DNA from: JBMNMS01 sp050953445
GTDB lineage: Bacteria; Bacillota; Clostridia; Peptostreptococcales; Anaerovoracaceae
Reading direction: 5' to 3'
DNA length: 64,000 nucleotides
Assembly: GCA_050953445.1 (NCBI GenBank)
Contig: JBMNMS010000002.1
Location: forward strand, 62,001 to 126,000
The position numbers were made by a program, and so were the translations under genes. Below are positions 29,983 through 37,441 of this stretch, in pieces. The first letter of the stretch is position 1, and each line of letters opens with the position of its first letter. Below the pieces are notes generated by a model, which was given only the letters and a program-made list of their open reading frames with translations, searched no databases and was not told where the DNA came from.

Positions 29983-32900
29983 ATGCATATGATGATGAAC
30001 AAAAAGATCGTGGCGTGGATGATGGCTTTTGCGCTGCTATTTACCATGGGGGGAGGCTTTCCTTTAACCGTTTCTGCCGATGGTGGGAATGACTGGACTG
30101 ACTACTACTTAGATAGTAGTGGAATGCCACTGGAAGGAAAACTAAGGGTAGAAATAAGGCAAAACGGGAGCTTGTTGGATGAAAATAATCCCCTTGATCC
30201 AGAAAAGGACATCGCTGTAAAGGTGTTTTTAGATAAGATTCCCGTTAAAGGCGATACACCTGATGGCCAGAATTACATATCTGACGGGGATTATGTTGAT
30301 ATTACCTTCTCGGAAAACTTCAGACTTATAAATCTTGTTTCTGTTCCGGATGCAAAAACAAAGGATGGAAGATTAGTTGCGAAGATGGCGTTGAAAAATG
30401 ATGAGGAAAGCGGTAATTTTCCACTTAAAGCTCGCATTACTTTTAAGGGTGATGAGGAGGACAATATTTATGAAGATGAGGAAGCCGGTGGTGTAAAAGC
30501 TGATTTTAGCTTCAGTATGAGGTATGACTATGATGGGGGCGAAACGGAGGATGGCATAACATATAAAATCTCGATCTTTAATAAAGAATATACAATAATG
30601 TATCCCCCGGAATATAAGATTGAAAAAACGGTGGTAAAGGTGGGCGACGAGGATGACGAAGATATTAATTTTGATACTGGGGAAATTAAGTGGCAGGTTA
30701 AAGTTTATGGAAGCACAAAAACTAATCCCGATGCAAATCTTGATTTAGAGAGTTATATCCTTTGGGATAGTTTGACTGATGTGGGAGCTTTTGTCACAGG
30801 CTCATTTAATGTTGATGGGGAGGAAAAGGAGCCGGAGTTTTCAGATAATATTCTTAAATATAGCTTTGGAGAAGGCGATAAAACACCTAAAACCATCACT
30901 TTTACAACTAAGATCGATGAAGGGGTCTTTTATCAAAATGGTAAGATAGAGATTCCTAATACGGTACAATTAAAAAAGGGTAATGAGGTTAAGGCTGAGG
31001 ATGGAACAACTGCTGTGGGCGGATCTGATGAGGATAAGTGGATAGATAAAACCGTCAATCAACAGGTATACTCCGATGGAAAGATCGATATAGAAAAGCC
31101 TATTACCTGGACAGTTACTGTAGATCCCAGGGGGAAAACCCTTAAAAATGCATATATATTGGAGGAATTCCCCGGCGGATTGAAGTTAAAAGAGGATGGA
31201 ACGCTGGATGCGGTTTTAAAGCTGGGGGAAACTGTGTTAACTGTTGATTCTAATAGTGCCCAGTACTATGAGGTTATAGAGATTCAAACAGCGGATTCAG
31301 GAGCTAAATATAAAATTTATTTGGGGGAATTAAATACGGAAAAAACCCTTACAATTATCACTTATCCGGATCCAGACACTATATTCACAAAGGAAATAAT
31401 ATTTACAAACAAAGCAACCCTTCATTTTGATGATGGCCCGGGTAATGGAATCGGGAGCGCAAAGAGTGTTGGAATCGGTACAAATATGATTAGCAAATCT
31501 CACACCGGTAGAGATGAAAAGGGCATAGTTACATGGAAAGTTAATGTAAACAGACAGGATCAAAACAATGTCACAAATCCGATTGCCTATGATGTATTGG
31601 TATATGGAAAAGAGCTTACTGAAGCCGAAATAAACAGCGCTATTGTTGAGGGGGGGGAGGAGGCTGAAAACCAGGCGGTTTTATCCGCAATTAAAAACGC
31701 CAATGCTACTCAAGCTGTATATCAAAAATTGATTACTGGATCGATGGAAATGGAGGAAGGTACAACGGGCTTATCTTTCAAAGTCTTTGAATTGAAAAAA
31801 GATGGTGTGGCAGTTGCCGACGTGCTTGTTGTTTCCGGATTTGCCGAAAGCGGAACAAATGGCTACAAATTCAAGACGCAGTTGATGGATATAGCCAGGA
31901 TTTTCAATGGTAATCCGTCTTCCTATTATAATTATGTTCATTTGTTCAATGGAGAAAGCTACCTATCATCAGCATCTGCAAATGGTAAGTATAGCGACAA
32001 ATGGCTGGTCAAAGAGGCTTTAAATAGAGAAGGAGCACAGGCTTTCAGAACGGGAAACCAGTCCTATGTCAATGCGAACAAGAATAGCTCCGAAAAGGGT
32101 TCCATTTTCAATTATGATGATAAAAGTGTAGTATTTCGCCTGGTTGTTGATATGGCCAAGATAGACCTTGCCCACATTGAGAGTGTGCTATCCCTATCGG
32201 GATTGAAGGTAACCCTTACAGACACTTTACCAAAGGATTGGGAGTTCCTTCCTCTGAATGGAACAGATGGGGATTGTTATAAAATATTTAAATATAGTGG
32301 CGGTGAGGCCAATGATAACCCTCTTGATGAGGGAATCATAGAATCCGCGATTATTTCAAATGCCCAGGGGGAGAATGGCCAAAGAATTGATTTTGTTTTT
32401 GATACTGATAAAGCTGATTTCGACAACAATGCATATGTTTTAGTGTTTAGGGCAGGGCCTAATGAAGCAATGAAAGAAGATTTCTTCAGTAAGAACAACT
32501 CAGGAGTTGACTTTACCAATAATGCTAAGTTAAACCTTGAGTGGAATGATAGGGAGACGAATTACGGTTCGGAACAAAAGGTAACTTTAAAAAACAAGGT
32601 ACTTGATAAAACAAAAATAGGGCCGACCAATGGAGTTATAAAATGGACAATAGACTACAACCCTTCAAATATAATATGGCCGGTTGAGGAATCTTCCCTT
32701 GAGCAGATTTATCTTGAGGATGTTTTGCCGGGCGAATTGCAGCTTAGATTGGATGGGGAAGGGAAACCTTTGATAGAGAAGGACGGGGAAGTATATATTT
32801 CTTGTCAAAACCTTCAGGTTGGGAATGATGGGACCATAACCCCGGATGGCGAAGCGACGGTTGTTGAACCGGAGGATATCTCTTACATTTACGATGAAGA

Positions 32901-34248
32901 AAAGGAAAGCTTTGTTTTGAGGTTTCACATATCCAACAATGGCAAAGCATATCGTTTCTCATATCAGACTAAAATAGTTGGGGACAGTGGGAGTACGGTA
33001 AAAAACACAGTAACTCTATTTGGAAAGACAGGTGGAGGAGGGAGCTCGGAAGGAAGCTATAAAATTGAAGATGCCGATTCAAGTGCTATGGCAAACTATT
33101 TTGGACGAGTTGAGATCACTAAGTACGAAGGAAACAGTTCTCCAATGAAAGATGTAGTATTTGAACTAAGAAATCTTCAAGGAAGCTTAGTGCAAACAGG
33201 TAAAACAAATGATGCTGGTAAGCTTATCATGAGGGGAATAGAGCCAGGCACCTATACACTTGTGGAAATAACACCTGCTGGTTATATAGAGGTACAAGGC
33301 TATAAAGTGGTAGTTAAAGAAAACCCCGGTACGGGTACTCCGCGAATGACCACAAGAATATATAGTGCAGATGATAAATTAGTATCTGATAATGCAACAA
33401 TTAATATAAAAAATTACAAAATGCCGGAAGATGTGGCTAAATTAACTGTAAAAAAGGTTGTAGGCGGAAGCAAGGCAAATGATGAGGACAGGGAGAAGAA
33501 TTTTATCATATGTATTGAACTCACATTGAAATACGGGACAACTGCTGATTTGATGTTCTTAAAGAAAAATGCGGCGGGTATTACTGTGGACTCAGGGGAT
33601 GTCAGCCCGGATGAAGCAGGAAGAATAAGCGTAAATTTAAAGGATAAGGAGGAATATGTATTATATCTGCCCACTGGGACGGGATATAAGGTAGTGGAGG
33701 ATGATGATTCGAAGGTGGGTTACAATGTCAGCTATACGAATGGAACGGGAACCTTGGAAAATGATGTGATTGTAACTGTAAATAACAACAAATCCGGTGG
33801 AGGTGGGGGAGGGAAACCACCCACAGATCCCAAGGATCCTGCTGAATTAGAAGACCCAACAGATACCGAAAATCCTGAAGAACCTTCTGATTCGGAAGAC
33901 ACTACAGATTCCGAGGATTCGTCTGATCCTGAAAAACCTGTTGCGTCGGAAAAACCAAGGATCCCCATTGAAAAGGTGAAGAATCCCAATTCACCGGATA
34001 GCCCTGATGAGTTTATACTCATAGATGAAGATGGAACCCCCCTCGGAAACTATAAGAAGCAAAGGCAGCCTGACGGATCATACATTTATGTGGATGAAAA
34101 CGGGATACCGCTGGGAGGATTAAGTCCCAGGACAGGGGATACTACTCCATTGCTTATCTGGGGAATTTTGATGGGTTTATCGCTGTTAGGAATGTTCTTT
34201 ACCCTAATAGGCAGGAGAAGGCTTGAAAAGTTTGAAAAGGCAGAATAG
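29983..34248 (+). CDS. Large cell-wall-anchored adhesin with SpaA-like domain and SPRTG sorting signal
   Basis: Secreted surface protein of 1,421 residues. A signal peptide (MMMNKKIVAWMMAFALLF..., cut near VSADG) leads into a long region of Ig-like adhesin domains (about 30-1,040; repeated patterns such as ITWTVTVDPRGKTLKNAYI and VIKWTIDYNP resemble collagen/fibrinogen-binding folds). A SpaA/Cna-B-like domain (about 1,040-1,140; GRVEITKYEG...FELRNLQG...GTYTLVEITPAGY), a DUF5979-like strand region (LTVKKVVGGS), an acidic Pro/Ser/Glu/Asp stalk (about 1,275-1,325), and the sorting signal SPRTG (1381-1385), hydrophobic segment and Arg-rich tail follow. The start at 29983 has AAAGGAGG. No sortase gene is in the window. 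Confidence 0.9.
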   Translation: MHMMMNKKIVAWMMAFALLFTMGGGFPLTVSADGGNDWTDYYLDSSGMPLEGKLRVEIRQNGSLLDENNPLDPEKDIAVKVFLDKIPVKGDTPDGQNYISDGDYVDITFSENFRLINLVSVPDAKTKDGRLVAKMALKNDEESGNFPLKARITFKGDEEDNIYEDEEAGGVKADFSFSMRYDYDGGETEDGITYKISIFNKEYTIMYPPEYKIEKTVVKVGDEDDEDINFDTGEIKWQVKVYGSTKTNPDANLDLESYILWDSLTDVGAFVTGSFNVDGEEKEPEFSDNILKYSFGEGDKTPKTITFTTKIDEGVFYQNGKIEIPNTVQLKKGNEVKAEDGTTAVGGSDEDKWIDKTVNQQVYSDGKIDIEKPITWTVTVDPRGKTLKNAYILEEFPGGLKLKEDGTLDAVLKLGETVLTVDSNSAQYYEVIEIQTADSGAKYKIYLGELNTEKTLTIITYPDPDTIFTKEIIFTNKATLHFDDGPGNGIGSAKSVGIGTNMISKSHTGRDEKGIVTWKVNVNRQDQNNVTNPIAYDVLVYGKELTEAEINSAIVEGGEEAENQAVLSAIKNANATQAVYQKLITGSMEMEEGTTGLSFKVFELKKDGVAVADVLVVSGFAESGTNGYKFKTQLMDIARIFNGNPSSYYNYVHLFNGESYLSSASANGKYSDKWLVKEALNREGAQAFRTGNQSYVNANKNSSEKGSIFNYDDKSVVFRLVVDMAKIDLAHIESVLSLSGLKVTLTDTLPKDWEFLPLNGTDGDCYKIFKYSGGEANDNPLDEGIIESAIISNAQGENGQRIDFVFDTDKADFDNNAYVLVFRAGPNEAMKEDFFSKNNSGVDFTNNAKLNLEWNDRETNYGSEQKVTLKNKVLDKTKIGPTNGVIKWTIDYNPSNIIWPVEESSLEQIYLEDVLPGELQLRLDGEGKPLIEKDGEVYISCQNLQVGNDGTITPDGEATVVEPEDISYIYDEEKESFVLRFHISNNGKAYRFSYQTKIVGDSGSTVKNTVTLFGKTGGGGSSEGSYKIEDADSSAMANYFGRVEITKYEGNSSPMKDVVFELRNLQGSLVQTGKTNDAGKLIMRGIEPGTYTLVEITPAGYIEVQGYKVVVKENPGTGTPRMTTRIYSADDKLVSDNATINIKNYKMPEDVAKLTVKKVVGGSKANDEDREKNFIICIELTLKYGTTADLMFLKKNAAGITVDSGDVSPDEAGRISVNLKDKEEYVLYLPTGTGYKVVEDDDSKVGYNVSYTNGTGTLENDVIVTVNNNKSGGGGGGKPPTDPKDPAELEDPTDTENPEEPSDSEDTTDSEDSSDPEKPVASEKPRIPIEKVKNPNSPDSPDEFILIDEDGTPLGNYKKQRQPDGSYIYVDENGIPLGGLSPRTGDTTPLLIWGILMGLSLLGMFFTLIGRRRLEKFEKAE

Positions 34249-34288
34249 ATTGCAGGAAGATAAGCTATGATAGGTTTAACCTGATTGA

Positions 34289-34324
34289 AATGCCCGTGTT
34301 TCATAGATTGTGAGCACGGGCATT
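34289..34324. terminator. Inverted repeat after the adhesin gene, possible terminator
   Basis: AATGCCCGTG (34289-34298) and CACGGGCATT (34315-34324) pair perfectly, 40 nt after the adhesin stop. There is no T run on either strand, so termination is only inferred from position. Confidence 0.4.
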
Positions 34325-34469
34325 GCTCGTTGTGCCCCCGGCATGGGCGCAATCTAAAGGGTGAAAGGTTTGATCCTCCGGGGGTGGGAAGGGGGGTGTG
34401 AAATGGTATGTTCGGAAGGTTGGAAGTGAAGTAATCTCCTACCTCCTTCCCGATTTCCATATAATCCAA

Positions 34470-35279
34470 TTAGCTTAGAAGTAATAGGCTTAAAGCCATC
34501 ACTAGCATTCCACAGACCAACCCATATATACAAAGATGATCCTCTCCATATTCTCTGGCCGTAGGCAAGAGTTCATCCAAGCTTATAAACACCATGATAC
34601 CTGCTACTGAGGCGAAGATGATGCCGAACATGGCATCGCTGAAGAACCTGAGGAAAAGAAGATATCCCAGAAGGGCTCCTGCAGGTTCAGCAAGTCCGGA
34701 TAGGAAGGAGAGCCGGAAGGCTTTTCTCCTGCTGCCGGTGGCGTAAAATACAGGTACAGCAACTGCTATGCCTTCAGGTATATTATGTATGGCTATGGCA
34801 ACGGCTATAGGGATTGCTAACTTGGGATCTGTCAATCCGGCAGTAAAGGTAGCAAGCCCTTCTGGAAAGTTGTGTATGGCTATGGCTAAGGCCGTGAAAA
34901 CACCCATTCTCATCAACTTTGTCCGGTGCTCCTCATTTTGTCCGTCCATCTCTTCAACCGTATGTACAGAGTGGGGATTCTCCATTTCCGGAATCACCCG
35001 ATCTATGATGGCTATCACCAGTATTCCAAGGAAGAAGCCTCCTGCAGTAGCCCAATTTCCGCCTTTTACACCTAACACAACCACTAAGGATTCTTTGGCC
35101 TTTACTAATATTTCCATAAATGAAACATAAATCATAACACCTGCCGAAAAACCAAGAGCAATGGATAGGAACTTAGTATTGGTTCTGTTTGTAAGAAGTG
35201 AAAGGGCACTACCTATCCCTGTGGACAATCCCGCAAAGAGAGTTAAGGAAAAAGCGAAAACTACATTAGATAATTCCAT
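34470..35279 (-). CDS. zupT: ZIP-family zinc transporter (ZupT type)
   Basis: Membrane transporter expected to import Zn2+ and other divalent metals. 269 residues with eight hydrophobic segments and the paired metal-binding motifs HNFPEG (near 142) and HNIPEG (near 165) of ZupT-like ZIP proteins. A charged loop with HSVHTVEEMDGQNEEH lies between segments 3 and 4. The start at 35279 is preceded on the minus strand by AAAGGAGTGACC. The acetyltransferase stop is 11 bp upstream, so the two genes are probably one operon. Family placement is firm; metal preference is not visible. Confidence 0.92.
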   Translation of the reverse strand: MELSNVVFAFSLTLFAGLSTGIGSALSLLTNRTNTKFLSIALGFSAGVMIYVSFMEILVKAKESLVVVLGVKGGNWATAGGFFLGILVIAIIDRVIPEMENPHSVHTVEEMDGQNEEHRTKLMRMGVFTALAIAIHNFPEGLATFTAGLTDPKLAIPIAVAIAIHNIPEGIAVAVPVFYATGSRRKAFRLSFLSGLAEPAGALLGYLLFLRFFSDAMFGIIFASVAGIMVFISLDELLPTAREYGEDHLCIYGLVCGMLVMALSLLLLS

Positions 35280-35290
35280 GGGTCACTCCT

Positions 35291-35776
35291 TTAAATTTCT
35301 GCCACTGTTTTCAATGCGTTGCCTTCTAACCTGTAAATAGTCCATTCTTTTAAAGCCTTGGCCCCAAGGGATAGATATAGATCGATGCTGGGTTTGTTCC
35401 AGTCCAGGCATACCCATTCAAGCCTGCCACATTCACGTTCCAGAGCAATTTGCGCCAGCCTTTTTAATGTGGCCTTCCCATATCCTTTACCCCTTTGTTC
35501 CGGCATGATATAAAGATCCTCAAGATATAGACCGGATCTGCCAAGGAAGGTTGAAAAGTTATGAAAGAATAGGGCGAATCCTATTTCATTTCCGTCTTCC
35601 ATTACTAATAAAGCTTCGGCTTTTTGTTTTTCAAAGACCCATTCGATTAGCACTTCTTCAGTAGCTACCACTTCATCCAGCATATTTTCGTATTCGGCTA
35701 AACTCTTTATAAAGTATAGAAGCAATCCAGCATCTTTTTTTTCTGCTAAACGAAAAGAAAGTCTATTTTCACCCAT
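35291..35776 (-). CDS. GNAT N-acetyltransferase, diamine/thialysine acetyltransferase-like
   Basis: 161-residue GNAT enzyme that would transfer acetyl from acetyl-CoA to an amine. The blocks SGLYLEDLYIMPEQRGKGYGK (acetyl-CoA loop RGKGYG, near residue 100) and EWVCLDWNKPSIDLYLSLGA near 130-150 closely match the SSAT-like family (diamine, thialysine or spermidine N-acetyltransferases). The start at 35776 is chosen for GGAGAG 5 nt upstream; an earlier in-frame start lacks a site. It precedes the ZIP transporter with an 11-bp gap. Substrate is inferred from similarity only. Confidence 0.85.
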   Translation of the reverse strand: MGENRLSFRLAEKKDAGLLLYFIKSLAEYENMLDEVVATEEVLIEWVFEKQKAEALLVMEDGNEIGFALFFHNFSTFLGRSGLYLEDLYIMPEQRGKGYGKATLKRLAQIALERECGRLEWVCLDWNKPSIDLYLSLGAKALKEWTIYRLEGNALKTVAEI

Positions 35777-35821
35777 AATGCTCTCCTGTTTTATTGTTAC
35801 GGTTATAGCTAAACAAATATT

Positions 35822-35963
35822 GTACACTAACAGCCTTTAATCATAAATTAGCATAACACCATTTTAGTGTACCTTTTTCAAATCAACAAGTAAATATGGA
35901 TATAAGTGAGGATGAAATAATATTTACTTTCATAGCATATCCAATCCCCAGCTACACTAAAAT
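35822..35963. repeat. TACACTAA motif, three copies upstream of the acetyltransferase
   Basis: GTACACTAA (35822-35830) and TTAGTGTAC (35864-35872) are perfect inverted copies; a third, CTACACTAAAAT, lies at 35952-35963 and matches the longer form ATTTTAGTGTAC. They lie 45-190 bp upstream of the acetyltransferase start, so an operator array is possible. Confidence 0.4.
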
Positions 35964-35989
35964 ATGCAATTTCAACGCTTGAGAGCCAC

Positions 35990-36031
35990 AAAAAACCACC
36001 CACCGATAAAATTCTTTTTATCAATAGATGG
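35990..36031 (-). terminator. tmRNA terminator
   Basis: On the minus strand a 16-bp stem with G-U pairs, CCATCTATTGATAAAA / TTTTATCGGTGGGTGG, closed by AGAA, is followed by six T residues. It begins 10 nt after the tmRNA 3' end. Confidence 0.88.
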
Positions 36032-36040
36032 TATTTGATT

Positions 36041-36400
36041 TGGTGAAGGTGGTGGGAATCGAACCCACGTCCGAAAGCACGTTCACTAGGATTTTCTCCG
36101 AGCGCAGTCGAGGATTTAAGGTTTTGCATCTTGCGGCGCCTCTCGACCGGCTTCGCCTTCTGCTATCCCGTGGTTCCGGCCTGCTACCGGGAGATCACAG
36201 ACCGTTTTCCTGTATGATTGACGCCGGATCTATCGGACTACAGGTAATCCGAAGCCGACGCGCGGGGCTGCTTATGCAGCCAGTGCGAATGTTCTGTTTT
36301 CTTTAGCGTTTATTTTAAACGTGTCCTTTTTAACGTAGTCTGAACAAACTACGGCTCGCTTATCCTGCTTCAGCACCTCCGTCGAAACCTTTACACCCCC
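36041..36400 (-). ncRNA. ssrA: Transfer-messenger RNA (tmRNA)
   Basis: One-piece tmRNA of 360 nt that rescues stalled ribosomes. The 5' end GGGGGTGTAAAGGTTTCGAC pairs its GGGGGTG with the 3' CACCTTC ahead of ACCA; the 3' part GGTTCGATTCCCACCACC is the T arm and acceptor, and CCA is encoded. The reading frame starting GCT AAA GAA AAC encodes the tag AKENRTFALAA followed by TAA (near 36267-36302), with the conserved ALAA end recognised by ClpXP-type proteases. Several predicted pseudoknot stems are visible by eye but not traced fully. RqcH, the other ribosome-rescue tagging system, lies 1 kb away. Confidence 0.97.
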
Positions 36401-36434
36401 TAAAAAAGTAGAGTAATGAAATCTCTCTGATAGC

Positions 36435-36463
36435 AGTATAGCATTTTTGCAGGCAAAAATCTA
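36435..36463 (-). promoter_or_regulatory. Probable tmRNA promoter
   Basis: Minus-strand TATACT (36435-36440) is a good -10; the 17-bp-spaced -35 TAGATT (36458-36463) is weak. It would start transcription about 28 nt before the mature tmRNA 5' end. Confidence 0.4.
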
Positions 36464-36471
36464 TGGGAATT

Positions 36472-37071
36472 TTATCTAAATATTTTTAGCCGATCCTCCA
36501 TATTTGCAAACTCCTTTTCTCCTGCAGCCGTTACCAATTTGCCAAAGGGCATTTGGGCTATAAGTTTCCAGGATCGAGGGAGCTTCCATGTTTCTTTAAC
36601 CTGATCGTCTATTATCGGGTTATAATGTTGAAGGCTAGCTCCAAGCCCTTCATCCGACAGTGCTGTCCACACGGCAAATTGGAGTATGGCGGAGCTATGC
36701 TCCGACCAGATGGGGAAGCTATCCTTGTACCTTGGGAATCGTTCCTGGAGATCCTGAACGATGGTAAGCTCTTCAAAGAAAAGTAAGGTTCCGTATCCGG
36801 CGGCAAAACCTGCAATTTTTTCCTCCGTATTTTTAAACTTGGCAGGATCTGTTCTCTGCCTCAGAGTTTCAAGCACAATGCTCCAAAGCCTTCTATGGTG
36901 ATCATCCAAAAGCAGGACTGTGCGGCTCGTTTGAGAATTGAAAGCGGAAGGGGTATGGAGGATTACCATTTCCATTATCTCTTTCAGTCTCTCATCTGAA
37001 ATGGGACGCTCCCCGGAAATATCATAAATAGTTCGTCTGTTTATAACAGCTTCAAGAAAAGTCCTTTTCAT
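36472..37071 (-). CDS. Nitroreductase-family oxidoreductase (Frm2-like)
   Basis: Flavin-dependent (FMN) oxidoreductase of the compact nitroreductase family, 199 residues, cytoplasmic. Matches include NRRTIYDISGERPISDERL at the N terminus, HTPSAFNSQTSRTVLL, IWSEHSSAILQFAVWTALSDEGLGASLQHYNP in the middle and PFGKLVTAAGEKEF near the end. These are typical of the fatty-acid-repression-mutant (Frm2)/hydroperoxide-linked nitroreductases. The start at 37071 is set by AGGGAGG upstream; the longer frame lacks a site. It is monocistronic. Physiological substrate unknown. Confidence 0.88.
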   Translation of the reverse strand: MKRTFLEAVINRRTIYDISGERPISDERLKEIMEMVILHTPSAFNSQTSRTVLLLDDHHRRLWSIVLETLRQRTDPAKFKNTEEKIAGFAAGYGTLLFFEELTIVQDLQERFPRYKDSFPIWSEHSSAILQFAVWTALSDEGLGASLQHYNPIIDDQVKETWKLPRSWKLIAQMPFGKLVTAAGEKEFANMEDRLKIFR

Positions 37072-37147
37072 CGTATTAACCTCCCTGTAAAGTTTGATGA
37101 AAACTATTGTATCACCAAAGATTCGGGTATACAAGATTTGAAATAGA

Positions 37148-37176
37148 AATAGGCAGAGTCATAAACCGACTCTGCC
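37148..37176 (-). terminator. Terminator after the candidate small RNA
   Basis: On the minus strand GGCAGAGTC pairs perfectly with GACTCTGCC around GGTTTAT, followed by TATTTCTATTTC. It ends transcription from the promoter at 37374-37401 or from rqcH. Confidence 0.7.
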
Positions 37177-37367
37177 TGCGGACCAGACCCTGCCATAGGA
37201 AAAGGGGATGCGCATTATGCCATGGGAAATGGGAGAGTGTGCCCTGTGCATTATATTTTGTTTAACATGATTTTTGCAATCTTCGCATGCCCATGATTCT
37301 TTAAAGCTATGAGCCCTCAGGCTTCGAAAAGCATATAGTATATTACCATCCGGCAAGGAGTGGCTTT
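37177..37367 (-). ncRNA. Candidate 6S-like small RNA
   Basis: About 190 nt between a good minus-strand promoter and a perfect terminator hairpin, with no credible coding sequence. GCCACTCCTTGCC near the 5' end (37352-37364) pairs with GGCAGGGTCTGGT near the 3' end (37182-37194), 11 of 13 positions including G-U pairs, giving a closing stem around a large asymmetric centre. Size, closing stem and location next to housekeeping genes fit 6S RNA, which binds sigma-A RNA polymerase. I could not recognise conserved 6S primary sequence, so the class is a guess. Confidence 0.4.
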
Positions 37368-37373
37368 AACCCC

Positions 37374-37401
37374 ATTATAATATAAATTTTAGTAATTGCA
37401 A
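37374..37401 (-). promoter_or_regulatory. Promoter of the candidate small RNA
   Basis: Minus-strand TTGCAA (37396-37401), 16 bp, TATAAT (37374-37379). It lies 40 bp after the rqcH stop and starts transcription near 37367. Confidence 0.65.
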
Positions 37402-37441
37402 CCATTATTTTACAATTATCAAAGAAGTATTTATTTCATGG

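Noticed and set aside
10006..34248. Prophage or integrative element carrying the signalling island
   Set aside because: No integrase, no flanking direct repeats; the tRNA-Leu at its left edge has no duplicated 3' end visible within the window.
36028..36306. Plus-strand 92-codon frame and minus-strand 83-codon frame
   Set aside because: Both lie in tmRNA; the RNA structure and tag frame explain the sequence.
37159..37356. 65-codon frame on the minus strand
   Set aside because: No ribosome binding site, and it is inside the promoter-to-terminator RNA unit whose ends pair.
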